Of a DNA stretch of 64,000 nt, positions 34,751-42,789 are shown piece after piece. Position numbers and translations under genes: made by a program. Each line of letters opens with the position of its first letter. Within the stretch, counting starts at the first letter, position 1. The notes beneath the pieces are model-generated. The model worked only from the letters and a program-made list of their open reading frames with translations. It was not told the origin of the DNA and made no database searches. The stretch is from NCBI RefSeq assembly GCF_015354575.1, contig NZ_JACAFQ010000021.1:1-64000 (forward strand). Direction: 5' to 3'. The DNA is from Pseudomonas sp. UFMG81. GTDB lineage: Bacteria; Pseudomonadota; Gammaproteobacteria; Pseudomonadales; Pseudomonadaceae.

Positions 34751-36952
34751 TCAGCTGGACTGAGCTATGTGGTCGTCAACCAGCTCCGGCGCCGGCTCCT
34801 CTTCGCCCGGCAATGCGGTGATCACGCTGAAATCGCTGACTTCAACCTCGCCGCCGCCGTAGCCCAGCAGGTGGAAGGAGAAGGCCTTGCGCACCGTCGG
34901 GTTGTCGAAGTCGAACTCCATTTCCAGCGGCTGGGCGGCGGTCACCAACACTTCTTCAGGCAGGCCCAGTGGTACATCCTGCTCGCTTTCCTTGGCTTTG
35001 AGGCGGATGTAGGCGTCGTGGCGCGGATCCAGCGCGCGCACCTTGATCCGCACTTTGGTGCGCGAACCTTCGGGCATTTCCAGGTACTGGGCACCGATCA
35101 GGTTGTCGGCCCAGTCGTCGCGGATGCGTTCATGCAGGGCGATGGGTGATGGGCCGCCGAACTGGTAGCGCAGGTTGAGCGGGGTCTGCAGCAGCGATTG
35201 GTCCAGGGTTGCGGCCAGCAAGTTGACCTGCGGCCCGAGGCGGTCGTCGCCACGGCCGAGGAACTTGGCCTGCTCAGCGATGAAGCCTGGGCTGGCGTAA
35301 CGCCGGCAGCGCTGCTGGAAATCGCATTCGCTAAGGGTGCCTTGGCCGTCGTGGTAGCGCAGCACGCCGTTGGTGTAGCTGATCATTTCCCGGCCGCTGT
35401 CGTAGTCGCGGTATAGCGAACGCCCGGCCAGCGCTGCGGGGATCGGCAGGGCGAAGTAGTCGAGTAGCGAGGTGGCCAGGTCGATGTGGCCATAGGTGCC
35501 GTTTTTCAGGTGTGGCAGCTGTTTCTGTTCGGGTGCCAGTGTCAGGTTGAAGCCCCAGGACGAGGCCAGGCGCACCCCGTCGATACCGTGGGATTCGTCC
35601 GAGGTGATGACGACCAGGGTGTCCTTGAGTACACCCTGGCGTTCCAGGCCGTCGAGGAAACTGCCCAGGGCATCGTCGAGGTAGGCGACCGCGGCCTGCT
35701 TGGCGGTGGCGTAACGTTGCAGGTAATCCTCGGGCGCGGAGTAGGGCTGGTGGGTGCCGACGGTGAGCAGGGTGAGCATCCAGGGCTGCTTCTGCTTGCG
35801 CAACGTCCCGACATAGTCCAGCGCACCCTCGAAGAAGGCTCGGTCGTCCTTGCCCCAGGGGAATTCCAGATAATTGTCGTTGTTGAACCACTCCAGGCCA
35901 TGCACCGCGTCGAAGCCGATGTGCGGCATGATCCGGTCCTTGGCCATGAAACGCAGGCCGGCGCCCTGCAAGTAGTGGGTGCTGAAACCGGCTTGCCGCA
36001 ACTGGGCCGGCAGGCAGGCCTGGTTGCGCAGGTCTTGGGTCAGCAGTTCGACGCCCTTGGGGGTGCCGTTGGCCAGCTTGTCGTAGTCGCCGCAGAGCAT
36101 GGCGTACAGGCCGCGGATGGTCTGGTGGGTGTGCAGCACGTAGTCGGGGGTGTTCATGCCGCGCTCGGCCCAACGGCTGAGGTTGGGCATCAGGTCGTCG
36201 TCGAAGTGGCTGCCGATGGCCTGGCGATTGGCGCGGATATAGGCGCCGGGGATGCCTTCGAGGGTGATCACCAGCAGGTTGCGCGCGGTACCGGGGCCGG
36301 TCAGCAGCTTCTGGCCGTTGAGGTCGGCCTGGGTCAGGCCTGCGGTGGGCAGCGGGGTGATCGGCGTTTCACCGACGGCCAGCACTCGGGCGCGGTGCTG
36401 CAGTTCGCCGCTGGCAGCCGACAGTAGTTGGTGTGGCAGGTTGTACTGGCGCCACTGGTCGGCGTCGGAGGGCAGCCACTGCTGGCTGGCCCAATGCCCG
36501 GCAAACAGCAGGGCGGGCACTGCCCAGAGCGTGCGCGGCAGCTGCGTGGCGCGCTGGCCGCGACTGCGCCAGGCGCTGGCCAGTAGCATCAGCAGCGCGG
36601 CCGCCAGCAATCCGGGCAACCAGGGATGGGCGAGGGCACCGCCGGTGGAGTTTTCCATGAACTGCGGGTCGAACAGGTAGTGCAGGTCGGTCTGGTTGGG
36701 CAGGCGGCCGACGGCGCTGACCAGTTCGGCAGAGGCTACCAGCAACCCGCCCCAGGCCAGCAGCACGGGGAGTGCGAGCCAAGTGGGCCAGCGGCGCAGC
36801 AGCAACACCAGCAGGCTGCCGATGGCAAGGTCGGAGAGGTAGCCCAGCGGATCGGACCAACCCAGCAGGGCACGGACGACCAGGGGGATGACCAGCAGCA
36901 GCGTCACCAGGGCCAACAGCCGGGCGCGGGGCCGGCCGAACATGTTTCTCAC
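34751..36952 (-). CDS. Sulfatase-fold membrane enzyme (LTA synthase / phosphoethanolamine-glycerol transferase family)
   Basis: A 733-residue protein with about four or five N-terminal TM helices (residues 8-165). A periplasmic alkaline-phosphatase-like domain runs from about 220 to 560. LLVITLEGIPGAYI holds the metal site, HTHQTIRGLYAMLCGD the likely Thr nucleophile region, and VVITSDESHGID the second metal site. A further 150 residues form a beta-rich C-terminal domain. Such enzymes move glycerol-phosphate or phosphoethanolamine between envelope molecules; the acceptor is unknown. The start appears to be GTG 36952 with GAGGA upstream; ATG 36943 is an alternative. It is alone and convergent with ilvA. 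Confidence 0.8.
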   Translation of the reverse strand: MRNMFGRPRARLLALVTLLLVIPLVVRALLGWSDPLGYLSDLAIGSLLVLLLRRWPTWLALPVLLAWGGLLVASAELVSAVGRLPNQTDLHYLFDPQFMENSTGGALAHPWLPGLLAAALLMLLASAWRSRGQRATQLPRTLWAVPALLFAGHWASQQWLPSDADQWRQYNLPHQLLSAASGELQHRARVLAVGETPITPLPTAGLTQADLNGQKLLTGPGTARNLLVITLEGIPGAYIRANRQAIGSHFDDDLMPNLSRWAERGMNTPDYVLHTHQTIRGLYAMLCGDYDKLANGTPKGVELLTQDLRNQACLPAQLRQAGFSTHYLQGAGLRFMAKDRIMPHIGFDAVHGLEWFNNDNYLEFPWGKDDRAFFEGALDYVGTLRKQKQPWMLTLLTVGTHQPYSAPEDYLQRYATAKQAAVAYLDDALGSFLDGLERQGVLKDTLVVITSDESHGIDGVRLASSWGFNLTLAPEQKQLPHLKNGTYGHIDLATSLLDYFALPIPAALAGRSLYRDYDSGREMISYTNGVLRYHDGQGTLSECDFQQRCRRYASPGFIAEQAKFLGRGDDRLGPQVNLLAATLDQSLLQTPLNLRYQFGGPSPIALHERIRDDWADNLIGAQYLEMPEGSRTKVRIKVRALDPRHDAYIRLKAKESEQDVPLGLPEEVLVTAAQPLEMEFDFDNPTVRKAFSFHLLGYGGGEVEVSDFSVITALPGEEEPAPELVDDHIAQSS

Positions 36953-37044
36953 GTAAGCATTCCTCTTGCCATCAAATCGTCACACAAAAGTGCTGGATGA
37001 TATCAGGCCAGAGGTAGGACGGTGGCGTAGGACAAGGCTGGTTA

Positions 37045-37072
37045 CTAAAACCTGGGCTCGCACAGCGAGCCC
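37045..37072 (-). terminator. Rho-independent terminator of the fap operon
   Basis: On the minus strand GGGCTCG-CTGTG-CGAGCCC (stem 37054-37060 with 37066-37072) is followed by AGGTTTTAG. It lies 17 bp after the fapF stop. Confidence 0.75.
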
Positions 37073-37088
37073 GTATACGCCGAAACCT

Positions 37089-38369
37089 TCAGAAGTAATA
37101 CGGGAATTTCAGGCTGAAGGAGAAGTCCGGTGCGTCGTCGGTCAGGCCGATGGCCAGGTTGGGCACGATGGTCAGGTTGTCGGTGGCGGCGAAGGTCAAG
37201 CCGATGTTGAAGTTGGCCGCGTTGTAGTCGCTGTTGCTGATCGATTGCCAGTCGCCGCCGTCGGGCTTGATCTTGCTCTTGCGGGCGAACTGGTCGGTGA
37301 CCGAGAACGACATGCTCATGCGCTCGTTCAGGGCGAAGGCGATACCGCCGCCGATCTGCCACGAATCGCCGAGTTTCACGTCACCCTTGACCTTGCTGTT
37401 GACCTGCGGGCTGATGTCGCTGAACGAGTCCTGCATGTTGTAGGTGTAGGACAGGCTGCCGAACAGCACAGCGGGGTCGAAGGTCTTGACCAGCGAGATG
37501 CCCGGGGTGATCGCCCATACACCGTTGCCGGTGGGCAGGTCTTCTGGGATCGCCAGGTTGTCGTTGCCGGGATCCTGCTGCAGCTTGATCCCGTACGGGT
37601 CCTTGCCGGTGGGCGCCTTGATGCGCAGCGTGGCGACCGCGTCGGGCCAGTTTTCCGATTCATCGATGAACTTGTAGGCCACCCCGACGTTGACGTCGCC
37701 AATGGTCGGGTCGCGGGTGACGGTGCCATCGGACGTTACCCCGGCCGCACCGCCCGCGCCCCCGGAGGAGTAAGTCGACTCGCGATAGACGATGGGCACG
37801 TTGACGTCGAACTGCCAGCGCTGGTCCATGTTGTAGCGAGCTGTGAGGTCCAGGGTCCAGTTGTCGGCCTTGATGCGGTCGATGTTGATGTTGCCGAGGA
37901 AGATCGAGTCGAGTGCCAGGAAACCGTTGAGGGTCAGCGCGCGGGTGTCGTAGTGGGTGTAGGTCAGGCCGGTTTCGACGCTGAACTTGCCGCCACCGAA
38001 GAAGCCGCTGGCCTCGTCGTACAGGTTGGACACGCTTTGTGCAGGCTGGGAGTCGTCCTGCAGCGACTGGCCATAGGAGCTTCCGGACGTGCCCGGTGTG
38101 CCAGAAGCCACGGTCTGCGCGCCCTTGACCCCTTCGGCGGGGGATTTGACCAGGCGTTTGGGGGCGGGAGCCGGCGGCGCTTCTTCGACCTGCCTCAGGC
38201 GTTGCTCCAGCACCATCAATGCATTCTGCTGCGCCTCGTAGCGCTGTTTCAGTGCGATCAGCTCCTGTTTCAGTGCTTCGACCTGTGGGTCCGTTGCTGC
38301 CTGCAGCAGGGTGGCCGGGGCCAGGGTACTCAAACAAAGGATGGTTCTGAACGTCAACAAACGATGCAT
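37089..38369 (-). CDS. fapF: FapF, outer-membrane secretion pore for functional amyloid
   Basis: A 426-residue protein with signal peptide (MHRLLTFRTILCLSTLAPATLLQA). A coiled-coil segment (about 27-62: VEALKQELIALKQRYEAQQN) and a Pro/Gly/Ser-rich linker (63-115) follow, then a beta-barrel ending in SFSLKFPYYF with terminal Phe. Structural work on Pseudomonas FapF shows a trimer of 12-stranded barrels with an N-terminal trimeric coiled coil, which fits. It is last in the six-gene operon. The ribosome site is weak. Terminator follows at 37045. Confidence 0.92.
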   Translation of the reverse strand: MHRLLTFRTILCLSTLAPATLLQAATDPQVEALKQELIALKQRYEAQQNALMVLEQRLRQVEEAPPAPAPKRLVKSPAEGVKGAQTVASGTPGTSGSSYGQSLQDDSQPAQSVSNLYDEASGFFGGGKFSVETGLTYTHYDTRALTLNGFLALDSIFLGNINIDRIKADNWTLDLTARYNMDQRWQFDVNVPIVYRESTYSSGGAGGAAGVTSDGTVTRDPTIGDVNVGVAYKFIDESENWPDAVATLRIKAPTGKDPYGIKLQQDPGNDNLAIPEDLPTGNGVWAITPGISLVKTFDPAVLFGSLSYTYNMQDSFSDISPQVNSKVKGDVKLGDSWQIGGGIAFALNERMSMSFSVTDQFARKSKIKPDGGDWQSISNSDYNAANFNIGLTFAATDNLTIVPNLAIGLTDDAPDFSFSLKFPYYF

Positions 38370-38415
38370 GGATTAGCCGTCCCTTCTGACTGCATACGAT
38401 GAGACTGAGCGTAGA

Positions 38416-39162
38416 TCAGTATCCGAGATTGCGAAGACCTTTGAGTTGGTCCAGGTTGGCGTTCATCGGGCCCGCCGTGGCGGGGTTGTCGCGCAGCACT
38501 ACATTGAGCGAGGTGAGGTTGCGCACCTGGTTGCTGCTGCCAAGCAAGGTGGTGTTCTGCATCAAGCCGCCCTGGGCCAGGCGCTGCACGGTATTACCCT
38601 GGTTGTTGTTGGCGACGATGTTCATCTGTACGCCGTTGCCGCTTGAGGAAACACTCAGCGAGCCTGCGCCATTGGAACTGGTCAGCGTCGACCCGGCTGC
38701 CAGCGCCTGGCCTTGCGGTTGGCTGGCCGACGCCTCGTTGCCCCGGGCGACATTGATGTCGACACCGTTATAGGCGGTGTTGTAGTCGCCCGCCGCGCGC
38801 ACCACCTGGGTGACCCCCTCGGTGGTGTTGAGGCCGCCGCCGCCAGTGACGGTACCGGTGCCGGCGCTTGTCGACTGCGACGAGCCGCTGCCTTTGCGGT
38901 CGATCATCGACACGTAGAACTGCGGTTTGATGGTCGATTGCCGGATCTGCATCGAGGACGTGGCGCCGATCACTTCACCGTTGGCGTTTTGCCAGCTGCT
39001 GGTCATGACGATGCCGAAACTGACGATCCGCCCCGGCATCACATAGCGCCCGCGCAGGTTCGCCAGTTCCTGGTCCTTCAACTCGATGGGTTTGAACGAC
39101 TCTGCCTGAACAGGCAAGCTGGCGGCGAGGCAGGCCGCGACCAGCCAGAATGGCGTCTTCAT
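38416..39162 (-). CDS. fapE: FapE, minor amyloid component / extracellular chaperone
   Basis: A 248-residue secreted protein with signal peptide MKTPFWLVAACLAASLPVQA. It is Asn/Gln/Ser/Gly-rich with motifs resembling the Fap repeats (GVQMNIVANNNQGNTVQRLAQ, SSNQVRNLTSLNVVLRDN). I start at ATG 39162 where GGGGAG lies 6 nt upstream; a longer upstream reading is out of character. It fits between fapD and fapF as in other Pseudomonas fap operons and is usually found as a minor fibril constituent. Confidence 0.9.
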   Translation of the reverse strand: MKTPFWLVAACLAASLPVQAESFKPIELKDQELANLRGRYVMPGRIVSFGIVMTSSWQNANGEVIGATSSMQIRQSTIKPQFYVSMIDRKGSGSSQSTSAGTGTVTGGGGLNTTEGVTQVVRAAGDYNTAYNGVDINVARGNEASASQPQGQALAAGSTLTSSNGAGSLSVSSSGNGVQMNIVANNNQGNTVQRLAQGGLMQNTTLLGSSNQVRNLTSLNVVLRDNPATAGPMNANLDQLKGLRNLGY

Positions 39163-39197
39163 GGGTTGCTCCCCAGGGCCTCTTGCCCCGAATCTTG

Positions 39198-39878
39198 TTA
39201 GAAGAAGTCGCTTTGAATGAAGCCGAAGTCCAGCAGCTCGGCGTCCTTCACGGGTGTGAAGTGGTCGATGCGGTTCTTGGCACTGAGGGGCAGCGGTGGG
39301 TCGAGCAGGGCATTGCCCTTGTCGTAACCCTGGCCGATGACGGCGAAGATGATGCCGTTCCAACCCTTGACGAAATCGTCGAGCTTGAAGCGTTTGTGGC
39401 CCAGCACCGGGTCACCGATGTACACCCAGCCCTTGTCGACGCGCTGCATCACCACGAAGTGCTTGTAGCCGCGGATGTCCATCAGCACCACCACGGGGAT
39501 GCGGATGTCGTGCAAGGTTTCGGGGGCCACCCGGTAGCCACGGGCACGCATGCCCAGGCTTTCCACGTAGCGTTTCATGTCGAGCATCGAGAAGCCCTGG
39601 GTGCGGACCTGGTCCTGGTCGGCATTGGCCAGCATGCCCTCGATCACTTGGTGTTCGTCCACGTCCAGCCAGTAGGCCTGGCGCAGGATGGTCGCCAGCG
39701 AAGCGGCGCCACAGCTGAAGTCGGTTTTCTGTTGCACCAGATCGGCGAACTTGCGTTCGCGGATGCTCTGGATGGGTTTGTAGATCACTCCGCCGCCCGG
39801 CAGGACGGACAACGGCATCTGGGCTGCTTCGCTCACACTGGCCAGGCACAGCAGGAACGCCAAGGCGATAATGCGCAT
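39198..39878 (-). CDS. fapD: FapD, periplasmic C39-type cysteine protease of the amyloid system
   Basis: A 226-residue protein with a signal peptide (MRIIALAFLLCLASVSEA). The C39 peptidase residues are visible: Gln50 (oxyanion), Cys56 in DFSCGAAS, His140 in GYKHFVV and Asp156 in GDPVLG. FapD is needed for amyloid export and probably processes a Fap component or pore. ATG 39878 has a G-rich ribosome site; a 5-residue longer start exists at 39893. It lies 65 bp after fapC, across a terminator-like hairpin. Confidence 0.92.
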   Translation of the reverse strand: MRIIALAFLLCLASVSEAAQMPLSVLPGGGVIYKPIQSIRERKFADLVQQKTDFSCGAASLATILRQAYWLDVDEHQVIEGMLANADQDQVRTQGFSMLDMKRYVESLGMRARGYRVAPETLHDIRIPVVVLMDIRGYKHFVVMQRVDKGWVYIGDPVLGHKRFKLDDFVKGWNGIIFAVIGQGYDKGNALLDPPLPLSAKNRIDHFTPVKDAELLDFGFIQSDFF

Positions 39879-39909
39879 GTTCGATGCCCCCATCGGTCTT
39901 GTTAGAAGA

Positions 39910-39929
39910 AGGCCCCCCGAAGGGGGCCT
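39910..39929 (-). terminator. Intra-operon hairpin between fapC and fapD
   Basis: On the minus strand AGGCCCCC-TTCG-GGGGGCCT is followed by TCTTCTAAC. The 8-bp GC stem with a TTCG loop is very stable, while the T-run is imperfect. A partial terminator or 3' stabiliser would keep FapC far above FapD-F. Confidence 0.65.
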
Positions 39930-39943
39930 CCAGGTTGCCGCTA

Positions 39944-41431
39944 TCAGAACGAGGTGTTGGAGATGGCCAGCGAGTTGCTCTGCTGGTTGCCCACACCGGC
40001 TGCCACGTTGACGCCCAGGTTGCCGCTGCCACCGTTCACCGAGCCACTCAGGGTGGCGGTGTTGGTCACAGGGTTGGCCCAGCCGGTCGGGGTCAGCACT
40101 TGGAACGAGACGCTGTTGCTCAGTGCGTACTCGCTAGCCTCGCTGTAGCTCTTCGAGATGCTGTCCGAAGATTGCGAGGATTTCTCGCCGGCCTTCTCGT
40201 AAGCCGAAGCGTTGGCTTTTTCCCAGGCCGATTCGTGTGCCTTCTCGTACGAAGAGTCGCGAGACTTGTCATACGACGAGTCGCGGGTCCGGTCGAACGA
40301 AGAGTCATACGCCTTCTCGAACGACGAGTTCAGAGACTTGTCGAACGACGAGTTGCTGGCCGACTCGTGCGACTTGTCGATCGATGCATCAAGCGAGGCA
40401 TTGAGCGAGGCGTCGAAGTCGGAGCTACGCGAGCGAGTGAAGTTGCCGAAGGTTTGCGACGAAGAGGCACTGCCCGAAGCGCTGGCATCGAGCGAAGCGT
40501 TCACCGAAGCGCTCGACGACGAGCTGTGGTCGCTGCTGGCGGTGCCATTGGCATTCCAGCTGTTGGAGCCGCTGGCATTCATGCTGTTGGAGCCGCTGGA
40601 GCTGCTGCTGTTGGAGCCGCTGGCAGTCATGCTGCTAGAGCCGCTGGAGCTGCTGCTGTGCGAACCACTGGAGCTGCTGCTGTTGGACCCACTGGCGCTG
40701 TAGCTGGAGCTGGAGCTCTTGTCGACGCTGGCATCGAACGAGCCACTGCGCGAGGACGAACCACTCTTGGTGGTGGTGAAGGTCAGCGTGTCGATGGTGT
40801 ACGTGCGGTCGGCGCTGTTGGTGACCTCCAGGCCAGGCCCATTCTGGTTGGCCGAGGCGGTCGCGGTGGAGTTGCCGATAGGCGCACTGTTGTTGGCAAT
40901 GGCCATGGTGTTTTTCTGCTGGTTCAGGTCGCCGCCAGCGATGTTCACACCCACGTTGCCGCTGCTGCCATCAGCCGAGCCACTCATGACCGCAGAGTTC
41001 TGGGTCGAGTAGTTGTACACCTTGTTGTTGTTGCTGTACTGGTCGACCTTGGCGGTAGCGGTAGCCGAGCCGAACACGAAGCTGTTGTCGATCGCGGCAT
41101 TGTCGGACGCGGTGTTGGCGATGGCCGCTGCGTTGTCCTGCTGGTTGCCGTTACCGGCTGCCACGTTGACGCCCACGTTACCGCTGGCGCCAGCAGCGGA
41201 GCTGCTCATTTCGGCTTCGTTGACGGTGCCTTCGTTGCGGATCCGGTTACCGGTGCTTCTCTGCACATCGGTAGCTTTGGCGGTGGCACTGGTGTAGACC
41301 GCTTTAGCCGGTGGGGTGTGGTGGTTGTTGTGGCCATGGCCACGCCTGTCGTTCTGATCCGCTTGTGCAGCAACAGCCATGACCGCAGCAATTGCGAAAA
41401 CCAGAGGCTTGATTGCCATCGAGGGTTTCAT
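39944..41431 (-). CDS. fapC: FapC, major functional amyloid subunit
   Basis: A 495-residue secreted fibril protein with a signal peptide ending near AQA (23). Three amyloid repeats share GNxGVNxAxGxxNQQxNxxAI: R1 about 66-106, R2 138-181, R3 453-492. The linker R1-R2 is short (about 30 residues). The R2-R3 linker is very long (about 270): a Ser/Gly/Asn stretch (223-328) and then seven octapeptide units (361-416). There is no cysteine. GGAG lies 7 nt before ATG 41431. Secretion would use FapF. The long linker is the main departure from a compact FapC and is the fast-evolving part of this protein. Confidence 0.95.
   Translation of the reverse strand: MKPSMAIKPLVFAIAAVMAVAAQADQNDRRGHGHNNHHTPPAKAVYTSATAKATDVQRSTGNRIRNEGTVNEAEMSSSAAGASGNVGVNVAAGNGNQQDNAAAIANTASDNAAIDNSFVFGSATATAKVDQYSNNNKVYNYSTQNSAVMSGSADGSSGNVGVNIAGGDLNQQKNTMAIANNSAPIGNSTATASANQNGPGLEVTNSADRTYTIDTLTFTTTKSGSSSRSGSFDASVDKSSSSSYSASGSNSSSSSGSHSSSSSGSSSMTASGSNSSSSSGSNSMNASGSNSWNANGTASSDHSSSSSASVNASLDASASGSASSSQTFGNFTRSRSSDFDASLNASLDASIDKSHESASNSSFDKSLNSSFEKAYDSSFDRTRDSSYDKSRDSSYEKAHESAWEKANASAYEKAGEKSSQSSDSISKSYSEASEYALSNSVSFQVLTPTGWANPVTNTATLSGSVNGGSGNLGVNVAAGVGNQQSNSLAISNTSF
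40184..40351 (-). repeat. 24-bp tandem repeat encoding an octapeptide array in FapC
   Basis: Residues 361-416 divide into seven units of eight: SSFDKSLN, SSFEKAYD, SSFDRTRD, SSYDKSRD, SSYEKAHE, SAWEKANA, SAYEKAGE. The consensus is S-S/A-aromatic-D/E-K-x-x-x; the DNA is a degenerate 24-bp tandem repeat. Weaker units extend back to about residue 337. Confidence 0.85.
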
Positions 41432-41480
41432 GGTGTTTCTCCGTCTTTTTTTGGTTAAGTGTTGTACTTACCTGTTTGGG

Positions 41481-42053
41481 TCATTCCGCGACCCGGACGC
41501 TGAAGGTGTTGGCCATGCGGTTTCCCACCCCGGCGCTCTGATTCAACTGAATCACCCCACGGCTGCCGGTGAATGCCTGGTCGCTGGTGCTGACCTGGCG
41601 ATAGCCGGGAGCGGAGTCAGTTGCATCGGAGTTGTTGAGCAGCGCCACGTTCTGTTGCATGAGGACGCTGTCATCGAGACTTTGTGGCTGGGCACTGATG
41701 CTGATGCGCAGTGCGTTGGCTTGCTGGGTACTGGCGCCTGCGCTCTGGTTGACACCCAGTGCACCGCTGCCGTGGCTGAAGGCATTGCCCTGGATATTGG
41801 CCTGGCTGTCCCTGGCGGAGTCGACCGTGACCCGCAGGCGCTGGCGAATCTCGGTTGTCGCACTGGCCGCGTGGCCGCTGGCCAGGGCGCGGGCGTTGGC
41901 TTGTTGCTGGAAGTCGCCGGCCGCCTGGTTGACCGCCATGTTGCCCTGATACTGGGCGGCGGAGCTGTCGATGGTGGCGTTGTCGATGATCGGGGATTGA
42001 GCGAAGGCCGGTGCACTGCAGAACGTGGCCAGAATCAGCAGCGAATGCCTCAT
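41481..42053 (-). CDS. fapB: FapB, minor amyloid subunit / nucleator
   Basis: A 190-residue secreted protein with signal peptide MRHSLLILATFCSAPAFA. It contains three Fap-type repeats: GNMAVNQAAGDFQQQANARALA, SGALGVNQSAGASTQQANALRI and GVIQLNQSAGVGNRMANTFSV, closely following the FapC consensus but with short linkers. It probably nucleates FapC fibres, as CsgB does for CsgA. ATG 42053 follows the fapA stop by one base, with GGAGG 8 nt upstream, so it is translationally coupled to fapA. Confidence 0.93.
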   Translation of the reverse strand: MRHSLLILATFCSAPAFAQSPIIDNATIDSSAAQYQGNMAVNQAAGDFQQQANARALASGHAASATTEIRQRLRVTVDSARDSQANIQGNAFSHGSGALGVNQSAGASTQQANALRISISAQPQSLDDSVLMQQNVALLNNSDATDSAPGYRQVSTSDQAFTGSRGVIQLNQSAGVGNRMANTFSVRVAE

Positions 42054-42054
42054 C

Positions 42055-42492
42055 TCATTTGCCTCCGGTCAGCATCTGCAGGGGCGCCAGGCCGCGCTGC
42101 ACGCTGGAGTTGACCATGTTGGCGATACCATTGCCCGAGCCTGTGCCACGCCCGGCAGCGAGGTTGGGCAGCTGGTTCTGATGGCTCATGTTGCCGCCGA
42201 TGTTGTTGGTCTGTTGGGTGACCAGGGAGGAGATGCCGGCACCGCTGCTGATGCTGGCGAAGTCGCCGTCGCTCAGTTCGTTGGTCTGCTTGATGACCTG
42301 CGCGGAGGGGTTGGCATTGACCGTGGTCGGGGAGGGGTCTGGGATCAGCGGGGCACGTGTGGCCTGACGCACCTGCACATCACGAATGATGGTGATGACG
42401 CCATTTTCGGCCTGGGCCGTCAGGCTCAGGCTCGCCCCCAGTGCACAGCCGACCAGCAGCAGGCAAGACATGCCTTTTTCGAATTTCCTCAC
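42055..42492 (-). CDS. fapA: FapA, periplasmic chaperone of the amyloid system
   Basis: A 145-residue secreted protein starting at GTG 42492 (AAGGAG 9 nt before) with signal peptide reading VRKFEKGMSCLLLVGCALGASLSLTAQA. The mature part is Asn/Ser-rich with a short VTQQTNNIGGNMSHQNQLPN repeat-like segment. A longer in-frame reading from 42588 would run through the sigma-54 promoter at 42545-42560 and lacks a ribosome site, so I reject it. FapA delays premature fibrillation and tunes FapB/FapC balance in other strains. It is first gene of the operon. Confidence 0.9.
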   Translation of the reverse strand: MRKFEKGMSCLLLVGCALGASLSLTAQAENGVITIIRDVQVRQATRAPLIPDPSPTTVNANPSAQVIKQTNELSDGDFASISSGAGISSLVTQQTNNIGGNMSHQNQLPNLAAGRGTGSGNGIANMVNSSVQRGLAPLQMLTGGK

Positions 42493-42544
42493 GGTGGCAA
42501 CTCCTTCTCTCGGGCGCTGGTCGTTCAGCGTTGCGAGGACTGAG

Positions 42545-42560
42545 AGCAGAAGCTGTGCCG
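42545..42560 (-). promoter_or_regulatory. Candidate sigma-54 promoter of the fap operon
   Basis: On the minus strand CGGCACA-GCTT-CTGCT: the invariant GG and GC are exactly 10 nt apart and GGCAC and TGCT match consensus. The start would be near 42534, about 42 nt before the fapA GTG. Confidence 0.65.
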
Positions 42561-42623
42561 CTTTTGGTTTTCGCAATAAAAACAGCACGTTGCCATTGCA
42601 AACTAGAAACAGTGCGTTTCAGG

Positions 42624-42641
42624 TGTGTCAGGGCTGAAACA
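42624..42641. promoter_or_regulatory. Candidate enhancer palindrome 1 of the fap operon
   Basis: TGTGTCA (42624-42630), GGGC, TGAAACA (42635-42641): inverted repeat with 4-nt spacer, centred about 74 bp upstream of the -24 element. The flanking bases extend it (GTTTCAG...CTGAAAC, 42616-42640). Confidence 0.55.
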
Positions 42642-42704
42642 ACACGCCTCGGGTGAGGGCGGCAAGGCGCTTAGCACGGGGGATGCGAGGCGGTTGTCGG
42701 GTGC

Positions 42705-42722
42705 TGTCTCAGCGTTGAGACA
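42705..42722. promoter_or_regulatory. Candidate enhancer palindrome 2 of the fap operon
   Basis: TGTCTCA (42705-42711), GCGT, TGAGACA (42716-42722): a perfect 7-bp inverted repeat with the same 4-nt spacer as palindrome 1, 81 bp further upstream. Confidence 0.6.
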
Positions 42723-42789
42723 CATCCCTCGGTTGTGGGTTGCGGCCCCCATTGACGGGGGCCACAGGCAGGTGGGCTGTATCAGTGGG

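Noticed and set aside
39884..41458. 524-residue frame opposite fapC, Arg/Ala/Val-rich with repeats
   Set aside because: The repeats are only the complement of the Ser-rich FapC linker; FapC has signal peptide, repeats and operon context.
42055..42588. Longer FapA starting at 42588
   Set aside because: It would translate through the sigma-54 promoter, lacks a ribosome site, and puts a second hydrophobic stretch before the true signal peptide.
42575..42600. TGGCAAC-GTGC-TGTTT on the minus strand as a sigma-54 promoter
   Set aside because: The GC of the -12 box is not 10 nt after the GG; the 42545-42560 site fits better.
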